Shown here piece by piece: positions 17,698-26,278 of a stretch of 64,000 bases of DNA (its first letter is position 1; every line of letters begins with the position of its first letter). The notes below the pieces were generated by a model. It saw only the letters and a list, made by a program, of their open reading frames with translations, was not told where the DNA came from and searched no databases. The translations under genes and the position numbers were made by a program. The stretch lies in the NCBI RefSeq assembly GCF_000014685.1, contig NC_008321.1, positions 3,469,001 to 3,533,000 of the forward strand, read 5' to 3'. The DNA is from Shewanella sp. MR-4 (lineage in GTDB: Bacteria > Pseudomonadota > Gammaproteobacteria > Enterobacterales > Shewanellaceae).

Positions 17698-19053
17698 TTA
17701 CACACTGAGTAACAGGAACTCACGCTCCCACGAACTCACGACACGGCGGAAGTTTTCAAGCTCGGCCTGTTTGACCGCCACAAAGCCGGTAGTAAAGGCT
17801 TCACCTAAATATTCCTTACAGGCATCACTCTCTTCCATCGCCGCTAACGCTTCTTCTAAGGTCAACGGCAGGCAATGTGGATTGTTGCTACGGCTTTCGT
17901 TCGATTTACCCTGTACTGGTGTCGAAGGTTTTAACCCTTCCACCATACCGATGTAACCGCAGAGTAAGCTCGCCGCGATGGCTAAATAGCAGTTTGCATC
18001 CGCCCCAGGAATACGGTTTTCAATGCGGCGGTTTTGCGGTGAAGACTCAGGAATACGCAGGCCGCAGGTTCTGTTCTCAACGCCCCATTCCAAGTTTACT
18101 GGCGCAGAGGTGCCCGGTAAGAAACGGCGGAACGAGTTGGCATTAGGAGCCATCAACGGCAAGAGTTCAGGAATAAACTTCTGTAAACCAGCGATATAGC
18201 TCAGGAATAATGGGCTTTGAGTACCGTCTTCATTGGTGAAGATGTTTTTGCCTGTTTCCTTATTAATCACGCTTTGATGAATGTGCATGGCACTGCCAGG
18301 CTCATCGGTCACAGGTTTAGCCATAAAGGTGGCGCACACATTGTGCTTTAATGCCGCCTCACGCAGGGTACGCTTGAATACAAACACCTGATCCGCAAGA
18401 GATAATGGATTACCATGGCTGAAGTTAATCTCCATTTGCGCTGGGCCGTCTTCGTGGATCAGCGTATCGATATCTAAACCTTGCAGCTCGCACCAGTCGT
18501 ACATATCTTCGAAAAGCGGGTCGTATTCGTTAGCCGCATCAATCGAGAAAGACTGACGTCCCGCTTCGGGTCTGCCCGAGCGACCAATAGGTGGCTTAAG
18601 GGGTAAATCGTGGTCATCGCTACGGCTGGTGAGATAAAACTCCATCTCAGGTGCAATAACTGGCTCCCAGCCTTTTTGCTCGTATAGCGAAAGCACTTTC
18701 TTCAACACGTTACGTGGCGATAATTCGATGGGATTGCCCATTCTGTCGTAGCAATCGTGGATCACTTGAGCTGTGGCTTCAATGGTCCAAGGCAGCATAA
18801 ACACGGCATTTTCATCGGGGACACAGACAAAATCGATGTCGGCGTCGTCGAGCAAACTGTAATAAATATCATCGTCAACAAAGTCACCGGTCACGGTTTG
18901 CAGCAACACGCTTTCGGGTAAACGCATGCCTTTTTCATCGAGGAATTTATCCACTGGGGCAATTTTTCCGCGGGCGATACCTGTCATATCGCTGATAACA
19001 CATTCGACTTCTGTGATTTTTCGTTCTTTTAAAAAAGCGATTAGCTTATTCAT
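17698..19053 (-). CDS. puuA: Gamma-glutamylputrescine synthetase (glutamine synthetase family)
   Basis: A 451-aa glutamine-synthetase-fold ligase that joins glutamate to putrescine with ATP, the first step of the Puu pathway. It shows the catalytic metal-binding segment VIAPEMEFYL, the AMHIHQSV segment and the ATP/Glu-binding segment ENRTCGLRIPESSPQNRRIE. The N-terminus (KITEVECVISDMTGIARGK) is of the PuuA/GlnA3 type rather than housekeeping GlnA. The ATG follows the puuD stop after one base (TAA-A-ATG), so it is translationally coupled to puuD. Assignment to putrescine rather than another amine rests mostly on context. Confidence 0.93.
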   Translation of the reverse strand: MNKLIAFLKERKITEVECVISDMTGIARGKIAPVDKFLDEKGMRLPESVLLQTVTGDFVDDDIYYSLLDDADIDFVCVPDENAVFMLPWTIEATAQVIHDCYDRMGNPIELSPRNVLKKVLSLYEQKGWEPVIAPEMEFYLTSRSDDHDLPLKPPIGRSGRPEAGRQSFSIDAANEYDPLFEDMYDWCELQGLDIDTLIHEDGPAQMEINFSHGNPLSLADQVFVFKRTLREAALKHNVCATFMAKPVTDEPGSAMHIHQSVINKETGKNIFTNEDGTQSPLFLSYIAGLQKFIPELLPLMAPNANSFRRFLPGTSAPVNLEWGVENRTCGLRIPESSPQNRRIENRIPGADANCYLAIAASLLCGYIGMVEGLKPSTPVQGKSNESRSNNPHCLPLTLEEALAAMEESDACKEYLGEAFTTGFVAVKQAELENFRRVVSSWEREFLLLSV

Positions 19054-19054
19054 T

Positions 19055-19816
19055 TTATTTCACTCGAGTTGTAGCCCTACGACGGCATGCATCACCAAAG
19101 GCATTGAATATAGAGAGGAAAAATGGGTTTTCGCTCACCTTCCATTCAGGATGCCATTGCACACCGAGGGCAAATTCATTTGCGTCTATAACGGAGAAGG
19201 CCTCCACTAGACCATCTGGAGCATAAGCTTCTGGCCGCAACCCAATCCCAAGACGCTCCACGCCCTGGGTATGTACAGAGTTTACCTCTGCCGAGTTACG
19301 GCCCCAGGCCTCGTAAATGACCCCCCCAGGCTCCACAGTAATACTGTGGGATGGCCCATATTGCACCTCTAACGAGGCCTCTTTATCTTCTCTGTGTTCA
19401 ATAAAACCGCCCACTTCGTGCAACTTCTGATGCAGACTGCCACCAAAAGCGACGTTCATCTCTTGAAAGCCACGACAAATCCCAAGCACAGGCACACCCG
19501 CCGCAATGGCCGCACGGATCAGCGGTAAGGTGGTAGCATCGCGTTTGGGATCGTGGTGAGTACCGACTTCACTCGGTTCACCCGCATAGAGATGGGGTTC
19601 AACATTCGAAGGCGAACCAGTAAAGAGAATGCCATCGAGACTTGCCAGAATCGCCTCAATAGGTTGTTCAGCACCTAATGAGGGGATCACTAAGGGCCAG
19701 CCCTTAGCACCATTCACTACACCTAAGAGGTATTTTTCACCAACAATATTAAAGGGATGTGATCCCAATTGTTGATTACACGCAATAACACCAATAAGGG
19801 GCAACTCGACAGACAT
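19055..19816 (-). CDS. puuD: Gamma-glutamyl-gamma-aminobutyrate hydrolase
   Basis: A 253-aa class I glutamine-amidotransferase-like hydrolase. The nucleophile cysteine sits in PVLGICRGFQEMNVAFGG and the catalytic His-Glu in GVQWHPEWK. It releases GABA and glutamate from gamma-Glu-GABA in the cytoplasm, completing the glutamylated part of the pathway. AAGG lies 6 bases before the ATG. Two PuuR-like elements are 27-61 bases upstream. It is the first gene of puuD-puuA. Confidence 0.94.
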   Translation of the reverse strand: MSVELPLIGVIACNQQLGSHPFNIVGEKYLLGVVNGAKGWPLVIPSLGAEQPIEAILASLDGILFTGSPSNVEPHLYAGEPSEVGTHHDPKRDATTLPLIRAAIAAGVPVLGICRGFQEMNVAFGGSLHQKLHEVGGFIEHREDKEASLEVQYGPSHSITVEPGGVIYEAWGRNSAEVNSVHTQGVERLGIGLRPEAYAPDGLVEAFSVIDANEFALGVQWHPEWKVSENPFFLSIFNAFGDACRRRATTRVK

Positions 19817-20208
19817 AACTCACCTTCACCTTGAATGACTGCATAATGAACATGTTAAGTTTTAATGTTCATTTTTTCACACAGTACACCGAATTTTAAC
19901 CTCAGGCAAGAGGTTAAACACTTGTTAATGATCGTTTAGTTGCAAGACAGCATTTTGGGATGTAATACAGGAAATTAGGGGGCATTGTGTTGCCTAAGGG
20001 TAACAGAATCGGCTTATAGCGGTTGTTTATGATGAAAACTAGGCAAAGATAATCAGAGCTGATTTAGAGTCATTTGAAAAATATTATTTACACTTTGAAA
20101 AATATTTTGTAATCCAAAGCCAGTTTGATGCGAGGTAGATAAGGGGGAAATCTCAAGATGGCGCCATCCTAGACAATCTAGGACAGCGCTCTGCGACTAG
20201 CTATGCGA
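19817..20208. other. Intergenic region between puuD and the XRE-cupin regulator
   Basis: 392 bases. The puuD side carries the operator pair (19843-19877). The regulator side has a hairpin at 20161-20189 (GCGC, then TCCTAGA / TCTAGGA, then GCGC, with a CA/CA internal loop) without a T-run, which may mark the regulator's transcript end. No gene is seen. Confidence 0.6.
19843..19877. promoter_or_regulatory. Pair of PuuR-like operators upstream of puuD
   Basis: ATAATGAACATG (19843-19854) and ATGTTCATTTTTT (19865-19877) are two opposed copies of the ATGAACAT element spaced about two helical turns apart. They stand between the puuD start and its upstream region. Confidence 0.7.
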
Positions 20209-20766
20209 TTAGAAATTCGCTGGCGTTGTTGCACTGACCAGTCGACAGGGTTCATCGAAAGGGTTACGAAATCTATGGGGTAATTCACTGTTAAAATAGT
20301 AACTATCACCCGCTTCTAAGATATAAACCTCATCGCCAACGGTCAGTTCGAATTTGCCTTCGATCACCATGGCCGCCTCTTCACCTTCGTGTTTCAGCAT
20401 TTCCTCGCCCGTATCCGAACCCGGTGGGTAGGTTTCACTCATCACCGACATGGCACGATTGGGAAAGTCGCGGCCAATCAACTTAAATTCTAACGGCCCT
20501 GTACCTATATCGAGGAGTTCATCGGAGCGATAAACTACTTTTTGCTCACTCTCAATCGAGGCTTCAATCGAGAAAAAATCCACTAAAGACATAGGGATAC
20601 CCGACAATACCTTTTTCAAAGAACTGACGGATGGGCTAACACTGTTTTTTTCGATCATTGAAATTGTACTGTTAGTCACACCAGCACGCTTAGCCAGCTC
20701 ACGCTGGGATAAGCCTTTCATTTTTCGAACAGTTCTGAGACTGGCTCCAATATCCAAATTTCGCAT
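20209..20766 (-). CDS. puuR: XRE-family regulator with C-terminal cupin (PuuR-like)
   Basis: About 185 aa, the size of E. coli PuuR. An N-terminal helix-turn-helix (GLSQRELAKRAGVTNSTISM) is followed by a cupin domain (HEGEEAAMVIEGKFELTVGD, then SYYFNSELPHRFRN), the same architecture as the putrescine-responsive repressor PuuR. The start is uncertain. The ATG at 20766 gives the best family length, but GGGGAG abuts it. A TTG at 20757, spaced 9 bases from GGAG, is also good. In-frame starts up to 20835 add an implausible hydrophobic leader. It is divergent from the PuuB-like gene at 20992; the intergenic palindrome is a likely target. Confidence 0.88.
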   Translation of the reverse strand: MRNLDIGASLRTVRKMKGLSQRELAKRAGVTNSTISMIEKNSVSPSVSSLKKVLSGIPMSLVDFFSIEASIESEQKVVYRSDELLDIGTGPLEFKLIGRDFPNRAMSVMSETYPPGSDTGEEMLKHEGEEAAMVIEGKFELTVGDEVYILEAGDSYYFNSELPHRFRNPFDEPCRLVSATTPANF

Positions 20767-20882
20767 CTCCCCAAAGGATCGGTTGCCCCGATAGATGAAG
20801 AACAGGTTGTTCAGGATAAACATCATCCCAAACACATTTTAGCCCTAAAAGCGTGAGTTTAATCGCTTCCGTTGTATTCTAT

Positions 20883-20937
20883 CTAAAAAGTGTGTTAAAT
20901 AAAATGCACACTTTTTAGCAGTATCACAAAAGTGTGA
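20883..20937. promoter_or_regulatory. Inverted-repeat operator between regulator and second puuB-like gene
   Basis: CTAAAAAGTGTG (20883-20894) and CACACTTTTTAG (20907-20918) form a perfect 12-bp inverted repeat, followed by a third AAAAGTGTG half-site at 20928-20936 within TCACAAAAGTGTGA. It is unlike the ATGTTCATTATTT element. The position in the divergent promoter region suggests binding of the adjacent regulator or another repressor. Confidence 0.65.
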
Positions 20938-20991
20938 TGAGTATACTGGGACAAGCCCAATTTACAATAAAAACAATTTTTTGGAGCTCAA

Positions 20992-22299
20992 ATGACCACC
21001 AAACCTCCCGTTCATAGTGAACAATATCCCCAGTCTTATTATGTTGATACTGCAAAAGAAATTTACGCTCATCCCCAACTTGAGGGTAAGGTAAGCACCG
21101 ACGTTTGCATTATCGGCGGTGGTTTCAGTGGTATTAACACAGCTATCGAACTGCGGCAAAAAGGCCTAAACGTAGTGCTACTCGAGGCCAAGCGCATAGG
21201 CTGGGGCGCCTCAGGGCGTAATGGTGGCGAGCTGATCCGCGGTATTGGCCATGATCCTGCGCAATTTATCAATGAGATAGGTCAAGAAGGCGTGAGCGCC
21301 ATTGAGCAAATGGGGTTTGAAGCGGTAGAGATCGTGCGAAATCGGATCCAGACCCATCACATCGATTGCGATTTACAAATGGGCTATTGCGATCTTGCAG
21401 TTAAACCTCGGCATATGCTCGAACTAGAACAAGAGTTCGACCATCTTAAACACCTTGGATATCAGCATGAAATCAAACTATTAACTCAGTCTCAGCTCGG
21501 AGAAGTTATCGGCTCAGACTTTTACCAAGGCGCCCTAGTCGACATGGGCAGCGGTCATTTACATCCACTGAATTTGGCCTTGGGCGAGGCTCGTGTTGCC
21601 CGAGAATTGGGCGCTCAATTATTTGAATACAGCGCCGCAGAAAAGATTATTCCTGGGGATAAACCGCGAGTATTAACGGCAAAAGGCGAAGTGACTTGCC
21701 AATATGTGGTGCTCGCTGGCAACGCTTATATTGGCCATAAATTGAATAGCTACATCGGCGGTAAAGTACTGCCCGCGGGGAGTTACTTGCTTGCAACCGA
21801 GCCACTGACAGAAGCGCAATGCCAAAGCATTATCCCGCAAAATATGGCCTTTGCAGACATGCGAATCGCCTTAGATTACTTCCACTTATCGGCGGATAGA
21901 CGCTTGCTCTTCGGCGGACTTTGTACTTATTCAGGCAAAGATCCTAAGGATATTGAAGCAGCGCTCAGACCGAACCTTGAGAAGGTATTCCCACAGTTAA
22001 AAGGCGTACGCATCGATTACGAATGGGGCGGCATGATAGGCATTGGCGCCAACCGTATGCCCCAAATCGGTCGCCTCCCCGATGCGAGTAATATTTTTTA
22101 CGCCCAAGCCTACGCAGGCCACGGCGTCAATGCCACCCATATGGCCGCCAAACTGCTCGCCGAAGCCATATGTCAGCAGGCGGGATATTTTGATGTGTTC
22201 GCTAAAATCAAGCATATGACCTTCCCCGGCGGCCCCACATTCCGCTCGCCCATGCTGGCAGCGGGCATGCTATACCACAGGTTTAAAGACTTATTCTGA
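20992..22299 (+). CDS. FAD-dependent amine/amino-acid oxidoreductase (second PuuB-like enzyme)
   Basis: A 435-aa DAO-fold flavoprotein paralogous to the PuuB at 11406-12692. It shares the FAD motif (DVCIIGGGFSGINTAIEL), IGWGASGRNGGELIRG, SGHLHPLNLALGEARV and the C-terminal YAGHGVNATHMAAKLLAEA block. GGAG lies 5 bases before the ATG. It may act on another glutamylated or free amine (for example diaminopropane, cadaverine or a spermidine derivative); the sequence does not decide this. It is divergent from the XRE-cupin regulator, with the AAAAAGTGTG repeat in the shared promoter region. Confidence 0.9.
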   Translation: MTTKPPVHSEQYPQSYYVDTAKEIYAHPQLEGKVSTDVCIIGGGFSGINTAIELRQKGLNVVLLEAKRIGWGASGRNGGELIRGIGHDPAQFINEIGQEGVSAIEQMGFEAVEIVRNRIQTHHIDCDLQMGYCDLAVKPRHMLELEQEFDHLKHLGYQHEIKLLTQSQLGEVIGSDFYQGALVDMGSGHLHPLNLALGEARVARELGAQLFEYSAAEKIIPGDKPRVLTAKGEVTCQYVVLAGNAYIGHKLNSYIGGKVLPAGSYLLATEPLTEAQCQSIIPQNMAFADMRIALDYFHLSADRRLLFGGLCTYSGKDPKDIEAALRPNLEKVFPQLKGVRIDYEWGGMIGIGANRMPQIGRLPDASNIFYAQAYAGHGVNATHMAAKLLAEAICQQAGYFDVFAKIKHMTFPGGPTFRSPMLAAGMLYHRFKDLF

Positions 22300-22343
22300 G
22301 GTTTGTCCTGTCGTTGGATAAGCGAGCAAGCTATCCAACGGCA

Positions 22344-22856
22344 CTAAATGGCGCGGACAGCGTTAAGGCGTTTGCGGCGCCTTGACCACAGAATAAAAGG
22401 CAGCGAGCCAAAATAATGCACGACTAACGCCACCAGCACGCCAAAAGCGATCCCACTGGTGGTTAACGGGATGCCAGGCTTAAAGTTAACTATGGTTTGC
22501 TGTAAATATTCAAAACGAGCTGGATTAAACATATAGGCGGTTTTCTCGAAGAGATTCCCCTGCGCAAAGGTCTGCATTCCCTGCTGCAACGCTTGATACA
22601 AGGCTAGCGTCTGGCGCTTTTGCTCGGCATCCGCCCTGACGCTAGGCTCCTCGTTTTGCAAATGGCGGGCAATCATGGTTTCGACATCGCCGTAGTGATA
22701 TTCCTTCGCCGTGGCCTCGTAGCCCTCAACTTGCCATTGAGTCGACGTATAGAGCCCCGCCAAAAATTGCTGATAATGATCGGCTAATTGGGGAAGTTGC
22801 AGCGCAATCACTAAGATAAAGCCGAAAATCAGCTTATCGAACAACCGGGTTATCAT
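22344..22856 (-). CDS. DUF2937-like membrane protein
   Basis: 170 aa with a membrane segment at each end (residues ~8-22, FGFILVIALQLPQL, and ~133-155, SGIAFGVLVALVVHYFGSLP) and a helical, charged middle that is probably periplasmic. It is of the type annotated as DUF2937; the function is unknown. AAGGAG lies 6 bases before the ATG. It is a single gene, convergent with the PuuB-like gene and on the same strand as the sulfurtransferase, with no evident link to polyamine metabolism. Confidence 0.7.
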   Translation of the reverse strand: MITRLFDKLIFGFILVIALQLPQLADHYQQFLAGLYTSTQWQVEGYEATAKEYHYGDVETMIARHLQNEEPSVRADAEQKRQTLALYQALQQGMQTFAQGNLFEKTAYMFNPARFEYLQQTIVNFKPGIPLTTSGIAFGVLVALVVHYFGSLPFILWSRRRKRLNAVRAI

Positions 22857-22897
22857 GGCAAACTCCTTGATAAGTCAAAGGATATATCACTGCCAAT

Positions 22898-22929
22898 GGA
22901 GTGCTGCAGAGTGTCCTGCTCAGCACTCC
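22898..22929. terminator. Weak hairpin after the sulfurtransferase gene
   Basis: GGAGTGCTG / CAGCACTCC with a 14-base loop, immediately downstream of the minus-strand sulfurtransferase. It lacks a T-run, so termination there would be weak or factor-assisted. Confidence 0.4.
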
Positions 22930-22940
22930 TGCATCAACGC

Positions 22941-23798
22941 CTATTGCGCTATGGGTAAATCGCTGCGACTGCCCCAGTCTGCCCATGAGCCATCGTAGAG
23001 CACAGCATCGTCATGGCCAGAAGCGAGTGACGCTAAGATTAGGATACAGGCGGTAATGCCCGAACCACAGCTGAAAATCCTTAACGATTTATCGCCAGCA
23101 AGCCCTTGAAACAGGGTTTGTAATTCGGCCGAACTTTTGATTTTGAAGCCATCGAGCACCTCTGCAAAAGGTAAATTAACCGAATGGGGAATATGCCCAC
23201 TACGCACACCAGGGCGTGGCTCACTCACTTGGCCGAAAAAGCGCGCGGCGCCGCGGGCATCGATAATCGCGCTGCCGCTATCATCAAGCTTGGCAAACAC
23301 GGCCTCGGCATCCATCACCTTGGCAGGCTGATATTCCAAAACGGCAGTGAGTTCCTCACTATCGCTTGCACCATAATCTATCCCTTCTTCCTGATAGCGG
23401 GGTGAGGTGACTCTGTCTTCAGCCATCCATTGGGGTAAACCACCGTCGAGCACGTACACACGGTGAAATCCCATTACCTTGAATATCCACCAAGCGCGCG
23501 GAGATGAATAAATCCCTTGATTATCATAGATAACCACCACGCTTTGCGGGTCTATTCCGAGCTTGGCAATGCCTTCTACAAACTGTTCAAACCTTGGTAA
23601 GGCGTGGATTTGAGAAGAGGTTTTATCGCAAAAATCCGTTTCGACATCAAAGCGCCTCGAGCGCGGAATGCACACAGGTTCGGAATAGAGGATAGGCTCT
23701 TTACCCAACACCACGGCCATGCTGGCATCGAGTAACACGAGATCTGGCGAGGTAAGGTGCTCTTCGAGCCATTGAGTACTCACGAGAGGATATTCCAT
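22941..23798 (-). CDS. sseA: Thiosulfate/3-mercaptopyruvate sulfurtransferase (tandem rhodanese)
   Basis: 285 aa with two rhodanese domains: an inactive N-terminal one (SPDLVLLDASMAVVLGKEPI onward) and a catalytic C-terminal one with the persulfide cysteine in the loop CGSGIT (near residue 245). A CG[S/T]G-type loop is characteristic of mercaptopyruvate sulfurtransferases (E. coli SseA) rather than of thiosulfate rhodaneses, whose loop is CRKGVT. It would move sulfur from mercaptopyruvate to thiophilic acceptors such as cyanide or thioredoxin. AAGGA lies 6 bases upstream of the ATG. Confidence 0.9.
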   Translation of the reverse strand: MEYPLVSTQWLEEHLTSPDLVLLDASMAVVLGKEPILYSEPVCIPRSRRFDVETDFCDKTSSQIHALPRFEQFVEGIAKLGIDPQSVVVIYDNQGIYSSPRAWWIFKVMGFHRVYVLDGGLPQWMAEDRVTSPRYQEEGIDYGASDSEELTAVLEYQPAKVMDAEAVFAKLDDSGSAIIDARGAARFFGQVSEPRPGVRSGHIPHSVNLPFAEVLDGFKIKSSAELQTLFQGLAGDKSLRIFSCGSGITACILILASLASGHDDAVLYDGSWADWGSRSDLPIAQ

Positions 23799-23943
23799 TG
23801 GCTGTCCTTATTCTGATTCCCAACTGGGATAATGACTTATCAGCCTGCGTTTTGCTGCACATGCTAAAACCCAAGCGCTATTAAAACCATTCGAACTGAT
23901 ACTGTTTCGGTAAAGCACACATGGCAAGCTCATTGAGAGTCGA

Positions 23944-24339
23944 TTACTGACTCGCCGCTTGAATCACTTCAATTTTGACATCTAATAAACCCGCCGAAGT
24001 ATTGCCTATGCTGCTAAATGCGGATTTGGACAAATCTATAATTCGGCCCCGCACGAAAGGCCCTCTGTCGTTAACCTTAACCACAACCGTTTTACCGTTC
24101 TTAAGATTTGTAACTTTAACCACTGAACCAAAAGGAATTTCCTTATGTGCGGCCGTTTTTAATTTATGGTTATAACGCTCACCGCTGGCGGTTTTCTTAT
24201 TTTGATGTTTATCGCCGTAGAAAGAGGCTTGGCCAGACTCGGTAAACCCCTGCCAGCTTCCCGAATGGGTAGAAGAACACCCTGACAAGGCCAAGGTGAC
24301 TAGCAGCATTAAGGTCAAAGATAAGTATTTGAGACTCAC
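23944..24339 (-). CDS. RlpA-like septal lytic transglycosylase lipoprotein
   Basis: 131 aa from a GTG at 24339. This start is preferred over the TTG at 24387 because AAGGGA sits 6 bases upstream and it leaves a clean lipoprotein signal (SLKYLSLTLMLLVTLALSGC, lipobox LSGC). The rest is a double-psi beta-barrel domain (GQASFYGDKHQNKKTASGER, then IPFGSVVKVTNLKNGKTVVV and VNDRGPFVRGRIIDLSKSAF), as in RlpA. No SPOR domain follows, so it is a short RlpA-family protein. RlpA proteins cleave denuded peptidoglycan; the small size leaves septal targeting unproven. Confidence 0.85.
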   Translation of the reverse strand: MSLKYLSLTLMLLVTLALSGCSSTHSGSWQGFTESGQASFYGDKHQNKKTASGERYNHKLKTAAHKEIPFGSVVKVTNLKNGKTVVVKVNDRGPFVRGRIIDLSKSAFSSIGNTSAGLLDVKIEVIQAASQ

Positions 24340-24452
24340 AGAACATCCCTTAGCAAATGAGTTCATCATCCGAGCAATGTACAGCAAAAATCCCTAAGAG
24401 GCACCCTTGCGCCACTTTATCCATTTAATTAGAGGGTTAACCAGAAAAAATA

Positions 24453-24483
24453 AAGCCCCTTTCGAATCGGCGTAAAGAGGCTT
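24453..24483 (-). terminator. Terminator after the PuuC-like dehydrogenase
   Basis: AAGCCCCTTT (24453-24462) and AAAGAGGCTT (24474-24483) form a 10-bp stem with one C-A mismatch. On the minus strand it is followed by TATTTTTTC, about 20 bases after the stop at 24502. Confidence 0.65.
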
Positions 24484-24501
24484 GAGAGGGAGTCAAACGA
24501 C

Positions 24502-25998
24502 TTAGAGGACTATCCAAGTCGCCTTGATTTCGGTGTATTTATCGAAGGAGTGCATGGATTTATCGCGGCCATTGCCCGACTGTTTGTAACCACCGAAAGG
24601 CGCCGTCATATCGCCACCATCATAATGGTTAATCCACACCATACCCGAACGCAGTGCCTTGGCGGTTTTGTGCGCCTTGCTGATATCCGCCGTCCACACG
24701 CCAGCAGCTAAGCCGTAAATGGTGTCATTGGCTATCGCAATCGCCTCGTCCATGCCATTGAATTCAATGACAGATAACACTGGGCCAAAGATTTCCTCGC
24801 TGGCGATTTTCATCTTGTTGTGTACTTGGCTAAAGATAGTGGGCTGCACATACACGCCGCCCGTTTCGGCCAGCACTTGCTGTCCACCATGGACTAAACT
24901 GGCGCCTTCATCTTGACCCGCCTTGATATAGCTTAAGATGGTATCTAGTTGTTGCTTATCGACCACAGCGCCGCTAACGGTAGCGGGATCCAGCGGATGC
25001 CCGGGCTGCCACGAGGCGAGTTCTTCAGCAATCAGCGCAATCAATTGCTCTTTAACCCCAGATTCCACCAGCAAACGCGAGCCTGCGGTACAGACTTCAC
25101 CTTGGTTAAAGGCAATGGCTTCGGCGGCCGCCACCGCCGCCGCTTTAAGATCGGGCGCATCGTTAAATACAATGTTCGGGCTCTTACCACCAGCCTCGAG
25201 CCACACCCGCTTCATATTCGATTCGCCCGCATAAATCATTAATTGCTTAGCGATTTTTGTTGAGCCAGTAAAGACTAAGGTATCGACATCCATATGCAGC
25301 GCCAGTGCCTTACCGACCGTATGCCCATAACCTGGCAGTACGTTTAGCACGCCCTTAGGGATCCCGGCCTGTACCGCAAGTTCAGCGATACGAATGGCCG
25401 TTAAGGGGGATTTCTCAGAGGGTTTAAGAATAACGCTGTTGCCCGTCGCCAGCGCTGGCCCCAGCTTCCAACAGGCCATCAATAACGGGAAGTTCCAAGG
25501 CACAATCGCCGCCACCACGCCTACGGGTTCGCGGGTGATCATGCCGATTTCATTATGTGCCGTAGGTGCCAGCTCATCGTAGAGTTTATCAACAGCCTCA
25601 CCCGACCAACGGATAGCACGGGCGGCGCCGGCAATATCTACCGCCTTTGAAAAACGGATTGGCTTACCCATGTCCAAGGTTTCTAACAGGGCGAGTTCAT
25701 TGGCGTTTTCTTCCAATAACTCGGCAAAACGGATCATCACTTGCTTACGTTTAACGGGAGCTGTCTTTGACCATACGCCAGATTCAAACACCTCACGGGC
25801 ATTAGCGACGGCAATATTGGCGTCCATCAGATCGCAACTGGCGACCTTGGCTAATACGCGTCCGTCGATTGGGCTGACACAATCAAAGGTGCTGCCCGCT
25901 GCCGCATCGCGGTATTCGCCATTGATATAAGCCTTGCCATTGATTGCTAGGCTAGCAGCGAGGCTTTCCCAATCACTCCGTTTTTTAGGTGTACTCAT
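24502..25998 (-). CDS. puuC: Aldehyde dehydrogenase, PuuC-like
   Basis: A 498-aa NAD(P)-dependent aldehyde dehydrogenase of the PuuC/AldB group. The N-terminus (GKAYINGEYRDAAAGSTFDC), VPWNFPLLMACWKLGPALAT, the catalytic glutamate in WLEAGGKSPNIVF, the cysteine in NQGEVCTAGSRLLV, and a C-terminal ending in KATWIVL match gamma-glutamyl-gamma-aminobutyraldehyde dehydrogenases. It would convert the PuuB product to gamma-Glu-GABA, supplying the step missing between PuuB and PuuD in the main cluster. GAGGT lies just before the ATG. It is divergent from the omega-aminotransferase at 26279, with a PuuR-like element between them. Confidence 0.88.
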   Translation of the reverse strand: MSTPKKRSDWESLAASLAINGKAYINGEYRDAAAGSTFDCVSPIDGRVLAKVASCDLMDANIAVANAREVFESGVWSKTAPVKRKQVMIRFAELLEENANELALLETLDMGKPIRFSKAVDIAGAARAIRWSGEAVDKLYDELAPTAHNEIGMITREPVGVVAAIVPWNFPLLMACWKLGPALATGNSVILKPSEKSPLTAIRIAELAVQAGIPKGVLNVLPGYGHTVGKALALHMDVDTLVFTGSTKIAKQLMIYAGESNMKRVWLEAGGKSPNIVFNDAPDLKAAAVAAAEAIAFNQGEVCTAGSRLLVESGVKEQLIALIAEELASWQPGHPLDPATVSGAVVDKQQLDTILSYIKAGQDEGASLVHGGQQVLAETGGVYVQPTIFSQVHNKMKIASEEIFGPVLSVIEFNGMDEAIAIANDTIYGLAAGVWTADISKAHKTAKALRSGMVWINHYDGGDMTAPFGGYKQSGNGRDKSMHSFDKYTEIKATWIVL

Positions 25999-26185
25999 GA
26001 TGACCTCTTAATCGTTTGTATTTGTTTATTTTAGCTTTATTGGGATGAGGGCTATCTCGACGGCCAAATGCCAAAGATGACCTAAGTCGTTAACTGCTGC
26101 TTAGATTACGCTGTTCAATCATTAATATTCAATATTTTTTACAAAAATAGCATTTTTGCCACAAATAACTGCACACACCTCTTCC

Positions 26186-26198
26186 ATGTTCATTATTT
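26186..26198. promoter_or_regulatory. PuuR-like operator between puuC-like gene and omega-aminotransferase
   Basis: ATGTTCATTATTT, identical over 13 bases to the element upstream of puuB. It lies 81 bases before the aminotransferase start, in the 280-base divergent gap. A degenerate copy (TATTCAATATTTTTT, 26126-26140) is nearby. Confidence 0.65.
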
Positions 26199-26278
26199 CT
26201 AACATAGCATAGCAAATATTAGCCACCCTTAACGAAGACCTGACCTCATTTAACAAGGAAAAGGACAAGGTAAACACT

